Of a stretch of DNA of 64,000 nt, positions 25,808-34,782 are shown one piece after another (the first letter of the stretch is position 1; every line of letters begins with the position of its first letter). A program made the translations under genes and the position numbers. Location of the stretch: contig JADJFA010000004.1 in NCBI GenBank assembly GCA_016708875.1, positions 62,001 to 126,000 on the forward strand, given 5' to 3'. The DNA comes from Lewinellaceae bacterium. GTDB lineage: Bacteria > Bacteroidota > Bacteroidia > Chitinophagales > Saprospiraceae. Below the pieces are notes generated by a model. That model was not told the origin of the DNA. It saw nothing but the letters and a program-made list of their open reading frames with translations, and did no database searches.

Positions 25808-26856
25808 TGTTTAAGAACCAAACACCCCAACAACTTTCCTTTTTTATTGCCGGAATTTCCGCAGGAGCCATAGCTTTTTTGCTGCTTTTATTGAAAGCAA
25901 CTTCCCTGCTAATGGTAACCTGGCCCGAGGTTTTAGGGTTGTTTGTATTGGCTTTTGGCGTTGCATTCATAGCGAATTATTACCTCGTACGCTATTTTAT
26001 TTTTCGGCGTATCAAGTTGATTTACAAGATAATACACCGTCAAAAACTCCCCGCTGAGTTCAAGGCTGGCAACCTGGACATGACCAAGAATGTGCTGGAA
26101 GATGTGGAAAAAGAGGTGGGCGAATGGGCCGATAAACAAGACGATGAACTCGAAGAACTCGAACGCCTTGCCACCTATCGCCGACGCTTCATCGGCGATG
26201 TATCGCACGAACTCAAGACCCCGATTTTCAATATCCAGGGCTTTATTCATACCCTGCTCGATGGTGCGCTCCACGACCCCAAAGTAAACCTGTTGTACCT
26301 CCAGCGAGCCGCCAAAAACATCGAGCGCCTGCAAATCATCGTGGAAGACCTTGAGACCATCAATAAACTGGAGGCTGGCCAGATGATTCTTGACTTACAA
26401 GAATTTGACATCCACAATCTTTCAGACGAGGTGTTTGCAGACCTTGAAATACGCGCTAGTGATCGCAAAATTCGGCTTACCTATAAGGAAGGGGCAAACC
26501 AAAACTTTCGCGTCCGGGCCGACAAAGAAAGCATCCGCCAGGTACTGATGAATCTCGTCCACAATTCTATCAAGTACGGAAAAGAAGGAGGACTGACCAA
26601 AATCAGTTTCTATGATATGGAGACATATGTGCTGGTAGAAGTGAGTGACAATGGCATCGGGATTACACCGGAGCATCTAAGCCATGTGTTTGATCGGTTC
26701 TATCGGGTTGACAAGCACCGCTCCCGGGATGCGGGCGGGACTGGACTTGGTCTTTCCATCGTAAAGCATATTGTGGAAGCGCACAAACAGACCATCAATG
26801 TGCGCAGCAGCGAAGGACAGGGCAGTACATTTGGATTTACGCTGGAAAAGGCATAA
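25807..26856 (+). CDS. Sensor histidine kinase, PhoR-like
   Basis: 349 residues. Two membrane helices (about 11-30 and 41-64) are separated by only about 10 residues, so there is almost no extracytoplasmic sensor domain. After a short linker with an acidic helix come the H-box FIGDVSHELKTP (His134), the N-box NLVHNSIKYG, the G1 box DNGIGIT and the G2 box GGTGLGLSIVKHI. It would phosphorylate the regulator encoded just upstream. The lack of a periplasmic loop suggests it senses a membrane-internal or cytoplasmic signal, or a partner protein (inference). Confidence 0.94.
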   Translation: MFKNQTPQQLSFFIAGISAGAIAFLLLLLKATSLLMVTWPEVLGLFVLAFGVAFIANYYLVRYFIFRRIKLIYKIIHRQKLPAEFKAGNLDMTKNVLEDVEKEVGEWADKQDDELEELERLATYRRRFIGDVSHELKTPIFNIQGFIHTLLDGALHDPKVNLLYLQRAAKNIERLQIIVEDLETINKLEAGQMILDLQEFDIHNLSDEVFADLEIRASDRKIRLTYKEGANQNFRVRADKESIRQVLMNLVHNSIKYGKEGGLTKISFYDMETYVLVEVSDNGIGITPEHLSHVFDRFYRVDKHRSRDAGGTGLGLSIVKHIVEAHKQTINVRSSEGQGSTFGFTLEKA

Positions 26857-26858
26857 AA

Positions 26859-26895
26859 ATAGCCCTCCTACGGCTTGAAGCCGTAGGAGGGCTAT
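26859..26895. terminator. Palindromic hairpin after the kinase gene
   Basis: Perfect 18-base arms (26859-26876, 26878-26895) around a single base, core CCTCCTACGG. It lies 3 bases after the kinase stop and 22 bases from the convergent TPR-gene stop, so it may terminate both. Only a weak A/T tract flanks it. It has the same fill-the-gap habit as the other palindromes here. Confidence 0.65.
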
Positions 26896-26916
26896 AATTT
26901 CAAGGAAACAAGGGCA

Positions 26917-28260
26917 TCAATTCTTAAAATAAGAGCTTGCATTCTTCCCGCCACCTTTCACCACATCCAAGCGTTTTTTGAATACCAGGTAAAGTTCATC
27001 TTCTTCCTTCCGGCCATACGCTTGAATTAATGCAGCGAGTATGCTGGTATCATTAGGATCAATGCTTTCAGCCTTTTGAAAATACTTAAGCGCTTCATCA
27101 ACATCCTTCAACATTTCTATTTTCAATTCCTGGTACCGCTTTTGTCCGGCAGCAGTGGAGAAACTGGTGGCGTTCATTTCTTGCGCAATGAGGTTGGTTT
27201 CATTATAGAGCAAGGCACCGAGAGAGTAGTTGAAGTCGACATTATTGGGTTCTTTCTCAATGGCAATTTTAAAGTTTGTCTTTGCCAAATCCGCGTACTC
27301 TTTCATCTTCGGTCCTTTTTTCTCCTTGGTTTGAGTCGAGTCTTCCAACAACGCCGTGAAGAGGTTGTTATAGACATCGCCCAGCGCACGATAGAGGCTC
27401 GCATTGCCTGGTTCTTTTTTGATGGCTTGTTCGAGCGAGCCAGTCAATTCATTGAGGCGGCCTTTGCTGATATAGTAATTGATTTCAGCAAAAAGCAGTG
27501 AGCCTTCTTCCGGAAATTTTTTGCGCCCTTCTTGTAAAATCTTCAAAGCGCCCGCTTCATCCTTCAATTCTACTTTACAATTGTAAAGCCCTTCATACAC
27601 AGCTACGCTGTCCGTGCCTTTGTTGTAAAGCATTTCGTAAAAAGTCACCGCATCGTTGCAGCGTTTGGCCAAACTGGCTAAAAGTCCTGTGAAAAATACT
27701 TGGTCGGTGTATTCTTTAGGATCATCCAGCACACTTTTTTTCTTGCTGGCTTTCAAGATTTCATGTGCTTCCAAGGAAGCTTTAAAAGCAAAAAACGCCT
27801 TTTCATATTCCTTGGCGGTGTATTTACCTACACCGACATTGATGACCAGCGGCTGAACTGCCACAATGCCATCAATTGCCTGTTCTTTTTCGTACTTTTT
27901 AGCTTCTGGCTTTTCGTAGGCTGTTTTGTAGGCATTAAACGCCTCCAGGGCATCGTTATCGTCAGTCAGTTTGGCATTTGGGTTCACTTGCTGCATTGCC
28001 ATCTCGTTCTGAATGCGTGTGCTGTACACATCGCCTTTGATGAGCCAGGCCGACGCAAGTGCTTGAGCCTCCGGGGTTTGCAATGCCTGGTCAATTTTGG
28101 TTTTGGCTTCGACAAGTTTTGAACCATTGCCCGCAGGGTCTTGGTTGTAGGCCGCGAGGGCCTTGCCCGCCGATTTAGAGAGCTTGACGGCATCGTCTTG
28201 TGCTTGGGCCGTTCCAATAAAGAATAGAATGCCCAAAAGGGAAAAAAGGACTTTTTTCAT
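26917..28260 (-). CDS. Periplasmic TPR-repeat protein
   Basis: 447 residues from the ATG at 28260, giving a signal peptide (MKKVLFSLLGILFFIGTAQA then QD); the 19-codon upstream extension has no signal character. The mature part is all helical with several TPR-like units, e.g. YKTAYEKPEAKKYEKEQAID, GNASLYRALGDVYNNLFTAL, NNVDFNYSLGALLYNETNLI and ALKYFQKAESIDPNDTSILA. Proteins of this type are frequent in Bacteroidota, but no specific partner is visible. It is Lys/Glu rich. Confidence 0.82.
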   Translation of the reverse strand: MKKVLFSLLGILFFIGTAQAQDDAVKLSKSAGKALAAYNQDPAGNGSKLVEAKTKIDQALQTPEAQALASAWLIKGDVYSTRIQNEMAMQQVNPNAKLTDDNDALEAFNAYKTAYEKPEAKKYEKEQAIDGIVAVQPLVINVGVGKYTAKEYEKAFFAFKASLEAHEILKASKKKSVLDDPKEYTDQVFFTGLLASLAKRCNDAVTFYEMLYNKGTDSVAVYEGLYNCKVELKDEAGALKILQEGRKKFPEEGSLLFAEINYYISKGRLNELTGSLEQAIKKEPGNASLYRALGDVYNNLFTALLEDSTQTKEKKGPKMKEYADLAKTNFKIAIEKEPNNVDFNYSLGALLYNETNLIAQEMNATSFSTAAGQKRYQELKIEMLKDVDEALKYFQKAESIDPNDTSILAALIQAYGRKEEDELYLVFKKRLDVVKGGGKNASSYFKN

Positions 28261-28424
28261 GGTCTTCGACAAAATTTTGAAAGTTTGAAAAACACGATAC
28301 AGACGCAGTATTCCCAAAAAGGGTTTACAATGCCATGTTAAAGCTTGTGATTGTGTTTTTCTATTGGGAAAAGATTGTGAGAATCAATAAGTTAGTTTCC
28401 AGAAATTGATTGAGACATTAGCGC

Positions 28425-30944
28425 TCATTCTTCGCTCGTCCCTTCCGCTACTGCAGTTCCAGCCACTTCGTCAAGGTCTTCTGGCATCTTTATTTCTTCT
28501 GCTTTCGCCACAACGGTGACATCGGCGATGTGGTCATCATCGTCAAGGCGAATCAACTTAACGCCTTGGGTAGCACGGCCCATCACACGCAGATCGTCAG
28601 CACCAGTTCGGATGGTAACGCCAGAGGTGGTTGTAATCATCAAATCGTCGTTGTCTGTGACAGATTTAATTGCGACCAAATGGCCTGTTTTTGCGGTGAC
28701 ATTGATGGTTTTCACGCCCTTTCCACCACGACTTTGGATGCGGTAGTCCTCGAGCGCTGAGCGTTTGCCCATACCCTTTGCCGAAACTACCAGAATGGAA
28801 GTCGTCGTATCCTCCGGGTCAATGCAAACCATTCCTACCACGGCATCACCGCCTTCGTCATCCACCCGGATACCGCGTACTCCGGCAGCACCACGGCCCA
28901 TGGAGCGTACATCCTGTTCATTGAATCGGATGGCCTTACCACTTTCGATGGCGAGAATGATTTCGTTTTTGCCGTTGGTGAGCTTTGCCTCGATAAGCGC
29001 ATCGCCTTCTCTAATATCAATGGCATTGATGCCGCCTTGACGCGGACGCGAATAGGCTTCGAGGGGTGTTTTCTTGATCTGACCTCGACGCGTGCAGAAA
29101 GTGATAAAGTGGTTGTTGAGGAATTCCTCGTCATCGAGTCTGCGCACAATGATGAAAGCCCGGACCTTATCTTCCTTCGGAATGTTGAGCAGGTTCTGTA
29201 TCACGCGACCCGCTGTGGCTTTTGCCCCTTCGGGAATTTCATACACTTTCAACCAGAAACAACGCCCGCTTTCTGTGAAAAGAAGCAGGGTTTGGTGAGT
29301 AGTGGCTGTGAACATGTGCTCCACAAAATCTTCTCCCCTGGTTCGCACGCCTTGAGCGCCACGGCCGCCACGGCCTTGCGCCCTATATTCAGAAATCGCG
29401 GTGCGCTTGATGTAACCTGTATGACTGATGGTAATGACAACCTCTTCATCTTCAATCAAATCTTCCATGCTGATGTCCGCCTCGTTCATTTCAATCGAGG
29501 TACGACGGGCATCGCCAAAACGGTCTTTGATATCGGTGGTTTCAGCTTTAACAATATCGCGGCGCAGGCCTTCGTCCGCCAAAATAGCCTTCAACTCTGC
29601 AATTTTCTTTTGCAATTCCTCGTACTCGTTTTTCACTTTGTCGCGCTCCAGACCAGTAAGTTGCTGCAAACGCATGGCGAGAATGGCCTTCGCCTGGAGT
29701 TCTGAAAGACCGAATGTTGACATCAAGCCTTCGCGGGCTTCATCAGCGTCTTTAGAGGCGCGGATAAGTTTAATAACCTCATCCAGATGGTCGAGTGCGA
29801 TGAGCAAGCCTTCCAGAATATGCGCCCGTTCTTCGGCTTTTTTAAGCTCGAATTTGGTACGACGCACGATGACATCAAGACGGAACTTGATGAATTCGTC
29901 CACCATATCCTTCAAATTAAGGAGTCGGGGGCGTCCGTTCACCAAGGCAATGTTATTGATGCCGTAGGAGGTTTGGAGCGGAGTAAGTTTGAACAGTTGG
30001 CTCAAAATCACGTTCGCCGCAGCGTCACGCTTGATTTCAATCACGATACGCACGCCTTCTCGGTTCGACTGGTCGCCCACGTCCGAGATGCCCAGAATCC
30101 TCTTCTCATTAACCAGATCGGCGATTTTTGAAATCAGCATCGCCTTGTTGACCTGATACGGCACTTCGGTGACGATGATGCTTTCGCGGCCTTTCGAGTC
30201 GGTTTCGATTTCCGTTTTTGCGCGAACCACTACGCGTCCACGCCCCGTGCGGAAGCCTTCTCTTACCCCCGACATGCCATAAATGATGCCGCCAGTAGGG
30301 AAATCGGGTGCTTTCACAAATTCCATCAATTCCTCCACATCAATCTCTGGCTTGTCCACAGCGGCCATGATGGCGTTGCAAATTTCGGTGAGGTTGTGGG
30401 GCATCATGTTGGTGGCCATACCCACGGCGATGCCACTTGCGCCATTGACCAGCAGATTGGGGAATTTGGTGGGCATGACGCTCGGTTCCTCGAGCGAGTC
30501 GTCGAAATTGAGCTGAAAATCAACTGTGTCTTTGTCTAAATCGCCGACAATCTCGTCGGTTACGCGGCGAAATCTGGCCTCGGTGTAACGCATGGCCGCA
30601 GGGCTGTCGCCGTCCATGGATCCGAAGTTGCCTTGACCGTCTACCAAAGGGTAGCGCAGGCTCCATTCCTGGGCCATACGCACCATGGTGTCGTACACAG
30701 AGGAGTCGCCGTGCGGGTGATACTTACCCAGCACTTCACCGACGATACGGGCGGATTTTTTGTAGGGTTTGTTGTAGCCGAGTCCCAAATCGAGCATCCC
30801 GTAAAGGACGCGGCGGTGAACGGGTTTCAGGCCGTCGCGCACATCTGGCAGTGCGCGACTGACGATAACGGACATTGAATAGTCAATGTACGCGATTTTG
30901 AGTTCGTCTTCAATGTTGATGGAAATGATTCTCGAATCTGGCAT
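28425..30944 (-). CDS. gyrA: DNA gyrase subunit A
   Basis: Type II topoisomerase subunit that cuts and rejoins DNA. The N-terminus IISINIEDELKIAYIDYSMS and the breakage-reunion domain with Tyr120 in AAMRYTEARF are canonical. The quinolone-determining region is YHPHGDSSVYDTMVRMAQ, with Ser81 and Asp85 at the positions equivalent to E. coli Ser83 and Asp87, i.e. the susceptible form. The C-terminal beta-pinwheel carries the gyrase-specific box in AQGRGGRGAQGVRTRG (about 528-545). The 839-residue length is normal. An acidic C-terminal tail ends EGTSEE. No overlap with neighbours. Confidence 0.98.
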   Translation of the reverse strand: MPDSRIISINIEDELKIAYIDYSMSVIVSRALPDVRDGLKPVHRRVLYGMLDLGLGYNKPYKKSARIVGEVLGKYHPHGDSSVYDTMVRMAQEWSLRYPLVDGQGNFGSMDGDSPAAMRYTEARFRRVTDEIVGDLDKDTVDFQLNFDDSLEEPSVMPTKFPNLLVNGASGIAVGMATNMMPHNLTEICNAIMAAVDKPEIDVEELMEFVKAPDFPTGGIIYGMSGVREGFRTGRGRVVVRAKTEIETDSKGRESIIVTEVPYQVNKAMLISKIADLVNEKRILGISDVGDQSNREGVRIVIEIKRDAAANVILSQLFKLTPLQTSYGINNIALVNGRPRLLNLKDMVDEFIKFRLDVIVRRTKFELKKAEERAHILEGLLIALDHLDEVIKLIRASKDADEAREGLMSTFGLSELQAKAILAMRLQQLTGLERDKVKNEYEELQKKIAELKAILADEGLRRDIVKAETTDIKDRFGDARRTSIEMNEADISMEDLIEDEEVVITISHTGYIKRTAISEYRAQGRGGRGAQGVRTRGEDFVEHMFTATTHQTLLLFTESGRCFWLKVYEIPEGAKATAGRVIQNLLNIPKEDKVRAFIIVRRLDDEEFLNNHFITFCTRRGQIKKTPLEAYSRPRQGGINAIDIREGDALIEAKLTNGKNEIILAIESGKAIRFNEQDVRSMGRGAAGVRGIRVDDEGGDAVVGMVCIDPEDTTTSILVVSAKGMGKRSALEDYRIQSRGGKGVKTINVTAKTGHLVAIKSVTDNDDLMITTTSGVTIRTGADDLRVMGRATQGVKLIRLDDDDHIADVTVVAKAEEIKMPEDLDEVAGTAVAEGTSEE

Positions 30945-31003
30945 GTGCGAATCTTATGCGGAATGATGTTTTTGTGTATGGTTTTTCACCTCAAAATGGT
31001 GCG

Positions 31004-31011
31004 CGAAGGTA
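31004..31011 (-). promoter_or_regulatory. Probable -7 box of gyrA
   Basis: The minus strand reads TACCTTCG, one base from TAnnTTTG, 60 bases upstream of the gyrA start. The Uma2 promoter box faces the opposite way about 80 bases further right. Confidence 0.4.
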
Positions 31012-31088
31012 CGAAACCCCGCTCTTTTGAAGGCATGATTTGCGGGTTTCTTTTGGGAAAAAGAAGCGTTTTAGAGGGCCACAAGTTT

Positions 31089-31096
31089 TATCTTTG
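31089..31096 (+). promoter_or_regulatory. -7 promoter box of the Uma2 gene
   Basis: TATCTTTG matches TAnnTTTG exactly and lies 18 bases before the ATG at 31115. It rules out the longer open frame starting at 31040. Confidence 0.55.
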
Positions 31097-31114
31097 TGGA
31101 AAATTACGCTGAAC

Positions 31115-31702
31115 ATGATCACCTCACTTTCTCAACTCGATTTGAACAAATCTTACACCTATGCAGACTACCTGCTGTGGCAGTTTGAGGAACGTGTAGA
31201 ACTCATAAAAGGCAAAATCTTACAAATGGCCGCTCCATCGCGAGCGCACCAGCAAGTGAGCATAAATTTAGCAACCATACTTCAAAACGCTGTTTGGAAA
31301 AGCACATGCAAGGTTTATACCGCACCCTTTGATGTTAGATTGCCGCATTTCAGCCAAAAAAAGAACAAGGATGTTGTTACAGTTGTACAGCCTGATATAT
31401 GCGTAATTTGTGACCCATCAAAATTGGATGACAAGGGATGCATTGGCGCACCAGATATTGTTGTTGAAATTCTCTCTCCAGGCAATAGCCGGCGGGAAAT
31501 GAAAGACAAATTTTCTATTTATGAAGAAAGTGGTGTCCTTGAATATTGGATTATCTCGCTCTCTCAGAAGGCTGTACAAGTATTTCGGCTCAATGAGCAG
31601 GGCAAATACTATGGTACCCAACCCTTTGTAGAGGGCGACAACCTGACTACACCAGTCCTGCCAGGTATCCATATACCTCTTAGCGATGTCTTTTTAGACT
31701 AG
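31115..31702 (+). CDS. Uma2 family (DUF820) putative PD-(D/E)XK nuclease
   Basis: 195 residues from ATG 31115, just after a promoter box. The family signature is clear: YADYLLWQFEERVELIKGKI, MAAPSRAHQQVSINLATIL, VVQPDICVICDPSKLDDKG, APDIVVEILSPGNSRREMKD, KFSIYEESGVLEYWII. The Asp/Glu/Lys core of the restriction-endonuclease-like fold is present. Uma2 proteins are abundant in cyanobacteria and some Bacteroidota, often in several copies; their role is not established. The gene stands alone, with no toxin, methylase or transposase nearby. It overlaps the convergent PPC gene by 4 bases. Confidence 0.9.
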   Translation: MITSLSQLDLNKSYTYADYLLWQFEERVELIKGKILQMAAPSRAHQQVSINLATILQNAVWKSTCKVYTAPFDVRLPHFSQKKNKDVVTVVQPDICVICDPSKLDDKGCIGAPDIVVEILSPGNSRREMKDKFSIYEESGVLEYWIISLSQKAVQVFRLNEQGKYYGTQPFVEGDNLTTPVLPGIHIPLSDVFLD

Positions 31703-32187
31703 AGGGCATTCCACCCCCGCTTCTTGATTGTCAACTCTTTAAACGTCGTCGCCGGGTCAGTCTCGCGGCTAAATTGCAGATGCTCCGCCTCGCCAATTAC
31801 GATCTCCGCCGTCGTATAAACCTCATTCCCTTCCAGCAGATGCCCGCCGATGGTAGCTCCCGAGCTATCGGAGAGCGCAATGTGCAAATGTGAGCCATCT
31901 GGGGAAAGCGTGCCGACGAGCGACACGATTTCAAATTTCTGTTCGCGCAGGAGTGGCACCTGTTGATCGGCCGGGCGTAAGGCGACTTTGCGCAGACTAC
32001 CAACACAGGTAACAATGAAACCCGCTTGCAGGTGCTGGGCTTTTGCGAAAGCATCCAATTCGCGTTTCAAATCTTGGCCTGGATGTAGGCGGATGGCGTG
32101 GACAGTCATAGTTGGTGTTGTTTTTGAATTCGAAGCACAGCCTGAAAGAAGCGAGCAGGCGAGCAGGCAGTAAAGGATTTGTTTCAT
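31699..32187 (-). CDS. PPC/DUF296-domain lipoprotein
   Basis: 162 residues. A lipoprotein signal (MKQILYCLLACSLLSGC, lipobox LSGC, Cys17) precedes a complete PPC (plants and prokaryotes conserved, DUF296) domain, about 27-150: HAIRLHPGQDLKRELDAFAK, GFIVTCVGSLRKVALRPAD, FEIVSLVGTLSPDGSHLHIA, GGHLLEGNEVYTTAEIVIGE. In plants this domain is found in AT-hook proteins. Bacterial stand-alone copies are usually cytoplasmic and trimeric, with a conserved HxHxx set (SHLHIA is seen). An exported, lipid-anchored copy cannot act on chromosomal DNA. The role here is unknown. Confidence 0.85.
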   Translation of the reverse strand: MKQILYCLLACSLLSGCASNSKTTPTMTVHAIRLHPGQDLKRELDAFAKAQHLQAGFIVTCVGSLRKVALRPADQQVPLLREQKFEIVSLVGTLSPDGSHLHIALSDSSGATIGGHLLEGNEVYTTAEIVIGEAEHLQFSRETDPATTFKELTIKKRGWNAL

Positions 32188-32252
32188 CAGAGAAAAATTT
32201 TTGAGGTGGCAAATTTCTCTATTTTTACGGCAGAATAAGGCGTTTTTAAACT

Positions 32253-32276
32253 TATGAGGTTTTTAAAAACCTCATA
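32253..32276. repeat. Perfect 24-base palindrome before the TonB receptor gene
   Basis: Self-complementary core TATGAGGTTTTT / AAAAACCTCATA. Its right end overlaps the -7 box TAGGTTTG of the downstream gene by two bases, so it could be a regulator binding site or a member of the word-palindrome class. Confidence 0.7.
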
Positions 32277-32282
32277 GGTTTG
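32275..32282 (+). promoter_or_regulatory. -7 promoter box of the TonB receptor gene
   Basis: TAGGTTTG is an exact TAnnTTTG, 48 bases before the ATG at 32331, directly at the right edge of the palindrome. Confidence 0.45.
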
Positions 32283-32330
32283 CAGCGCAAACATTTCTTA
32301 CCCAGTTTCAATTTTTACCGAAAACACACC

Positions 32331-34664
32331 ATGAGAATTAACCTTTTCAATCTGTCTCCATTCCTTTTTCTCTTCTTCCTTTTCATTTCCCAAAATATTG
32401 TCGCACAAAATGCCACGCTGAACGGCAAAGTCACTGATGCGGTCAACGGCGAGGTACTACTCGGCGCCACCGTTAGGGCAGGGGTTAGTGGCGCCATTAC
32501 TGATGCAGCGGGAAGTTTTTCCCTTTCACTTGCTCCTGGCAGCTATGAAATCAGCATTTCCTACACCGGTTATACCACAAAAACCATTACCGTACGACTC
32601 GCTACTGGCGAAACCCGTGATTTGGAAATCAAGATTGACAATGCTGACAACCTCCTGCAAACGACCACTGTAACCGCCGGAAAATTTGAAAAACCGCTTG
32701 GTGAACTCACCGTTTCAATGGACGTCATAAAATCCAAACTCATTGAAAACACCAACTCGACTTCTGTGGACGAAGTGCTGATTAAAGTGCCAGGTGTCAC
32801 CATCCTGGATGGGCAAGCTAGCATACGGGGTGGCGCGGGCTTTTCTTATGGCGCCGGCACTCGGGTGCTTATTTTGGTGGACGATGTTCCCGCTTTACAG
32901 CCCGATGCGGGTTTACCTAACTGGGACGATTTTCCGGTTGAAAACATATCGCAGCTGGAAGTACTCAAAGGCGCTGCATCTGCCCTGTACGGCTCGTCAG
33001 CCATGAACGGTATCATAAACATCCGAACTGGTTATGCTAAAGAAGCGCCTGAAACAGAAGTGGCCGTGTTTGGAAAAACCTGGGGAAATCCGAGCAATAT
33101 TGACTCAAAATGGTGGGGCACCGATTCCTCCGTGATTTCCCAGCCCTTAGAAACCGGGTTCAGTTTTGCCCACCGTAGAAAATACAAACGTTTGGATTTT
33201 GTGCTGGGCACCTACGCCCTATATCGCGATAGTTACAATCGGGATACCTACAGCCGTTACACGCGCATCACTCCTAACCTGCGCTTCCGGGTAAACGACC
33301 GGCTTACCCTAGGGTTGAATACCAATTTCAATGTTGGGCGCAGCGGCAGTTTCTTCATTTGGGGAGGAAAAGACACTTTGGCGTTCCAATCAGGCGTCGG
33401 TTCTGCATCCTTTACCAAAGGCCGATTGCGCTTCAATATTGACCCCTCCCTACAGTATTATGACAAAAGCGGCAACCGCCACAAGATTCTGAGCCGGTAT
33501 TTTTACATTCACAACAACAACTCCGGCAATCAAAGCAACGACAGTCGCTTGTATTATGGTGAGTATCAGTTCCAACGCAACATGGAGCGCATCGGATTGG
33601 TAACCACCATGGGCGTGGTGGGAATGTACAATACCGTAGACGCTGAAATATACAGCAATGCCTCTTACAAGGCCCGCAACCTGGCAGGCTATGTCCAGTT
33701 AGATTATAAATTGTTCAATCGCCTCAACCTCTCTGCCGGCTTGCGTTATGAGCAAAATGTGCAACACAGCCCCGACAGTATCTTTTTGGGCAACGAGTTG
33801 CTGGGAGTAATTGCAGATGGGGTTACCAAAGAAGCCAAACCAGTGTACCGCTTTGGAGCAAACTATCAGGTGGCGCAAGCGACCTATCTCCGGGCTTCCT
33901 GGGGACAGGGTTATCGCTACCCCACCATTGCAGAAAAATTTGTCAGCACGGATTTTGGGGTTGGGAATTCCGTTGCCCCCAATCCAAGCCTGGTTTCTGA
34001 AACCGGTTGGACCGCTGAATTGGGTGTAAAACAAGGTTTCCGTTTGGGCACCTGGCAGGGTTACGCGGACGTCACAGGTTTTGTTTCTGAGTATCAGAAA
34101 ATGATGGAATTTGTATTGGACAGGGTCTTTGTTTTCCCGGAACTCTCCGCTCGGTTTCAATCGCAGAACACTGGAGACACCCGCATAACGGGTTGGGAAG
34201 TTTCTTTGGTTGGTCAAGGAAAATTAGGCCCGGGCACCTTGTCTCTACTTACCGGGTTTACCAGCACAAATCCCAAGTATAAAGTCTTCAACGATTCCTT
34301 GCGGGTCAATGTTTACAAGGCCTCCGACTCGACCAATGTGCTGAAATACCGCATCCGAAACACTTTCAAATTTGACGCAGAGTATGCGCTCGACCGATTT
34401 TCACTGGGAGTTTCGACCCAGTACAATAGCCACATGCAGTCCATTGATGCTGTGTTCGAATTCTTCTTGCCGGGTGTAAAAGATTTCCGGGAAGCAAACA
34501 ACAATGGCTTTACTGTAGTGGACCTTCGCGCTTCTTACAAACTGACCAAAGCCTTAAAAGTCAGCGCTTTGTGTGGAAATCTTCTCAATGAGGAATACAC
34601 CATGCGCCCAGCACTCATGGAAGCGCCACGTAATTATACATTGCGTTTGGACTGGAAAATATAA
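32331..34664 (+). CDS. TonB-dependent receptor with carboxypeptidase-regulatory-like N-domain
   Basis: 777 residues from ATG 32331, which gives the signal peptide (to about NIVAQN); the open frame 17 codons upstream is not signal-like. A carboxypeptidase-D-regulatory-like domain (about 24-105: LNGKVTDAVNGEVLLGATVR) is followed by a plug (about 120-235: VDEVLIKVPGVTILDGQASI, VLILVDDVPAL, ISQLEVLKGAASALYGSSAM). A 22-strand-type barrel ends NYTLRLDWKI. It would import a ligand across the outer membrane with energy from TonB-ExbBD. No SusD partner or transporter gene is adjacent, so the substrate cannot be predicted. Confidence 0.92.
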   Translation: MRINLFNLSPFLFLFFLFISQNIVAQNATLNGKVTDAVNGEVLLGATVRAGVSGAITDAAGSFSLSLAPGSYEISISYTGYTTKTITVRLATGETRDLEIKIDNADNLLQTTTVTAGKFEKPLGELTVSMDVIKSKLIENTNSTSVDEVLIKVPGVTILDGQASIRGGAGFSYGAGTRVLILVDDVPALQPDAGLPNWDDFPVENISQLEVLKGAASALYGSSAMNGIINIRTGYAKEAPETEVAVFGKTWGNPSNIDSKWWGTDSSVISQPLETGFSFAHRRKYKRLDFVLGTYALYRDSYNRDTYSRYTRITPNLRFRVNDRLTLGLNTNFNVGRSGSFFIWGGKDTLAFQSGVGSASFTKGRLRFNIDPSLQYYDKSGNRHKILSRYFYIHNNNSGNQSNDSRLYYGEYQFQRNMERIGLVTTMGVVGMYNTVDAEIYSNASYKARNLAGYVQLDYKLFNRLNLSAGLRYEQNVQHSPDSIFLGNELLGVIADGVTKEAKPVYRFGANYQVAQATYLRASWGQGYRYPTIAEKFVSTDFGVGNSVAPNPSLVSETGWTAELGVKQGFRLGTWQGYADVTGFVSEYQKMMEFVLDRVFVFPELSARFQSQNTGDTRITGWEVSLVGQGKLGPGTLSLLTGFTSTNPKYKVFNDSLRVNVYKASDSTNVLKYRIRNTFKFDAEYALDRFSLGVSTQYNSHMQSIDAVFEFFLPGVKDFREANNNGFTVVDLRASYKLTKALKVSALCGNLLNEEYTMRPALMEAPRNYTLRLDWKI

Positions 34665-34667
34665 TAG

Positions 34668-34780
34668 TTTCAAGTTGGCAAGTGTTCAAGTTGGCAAACA
34701 CGCGCCTTTGCTAACTTGAAACACTTTCCACTCGATTTGTGAACTTGAAACTTCCACTTGAAACTTGAAAATTAAAACTT
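34668..34780. repeat. Imperfect word palindrome of CAAGTTGG / AACTTGAAAC
   Basis: Repeated CAAGTTGG and CAAGTG words on the left side are answered by AACTTGAAAC words on the right (several copies between 34709 and 34780). The arms are interrupted and less perfect than at 24299, which uses a related word. The element fills the gap between the TonB receptor stop and the ATG at 34783. Confidence 0.65.
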
Positions 34781-34782
34781 GA

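Noticed and set aside
31115..31702. Uma2 protein as part of a defence island or mobile element
   Set aside because: No methylase, helicase, toxin or transposase gene is near; it is a solitary family member.
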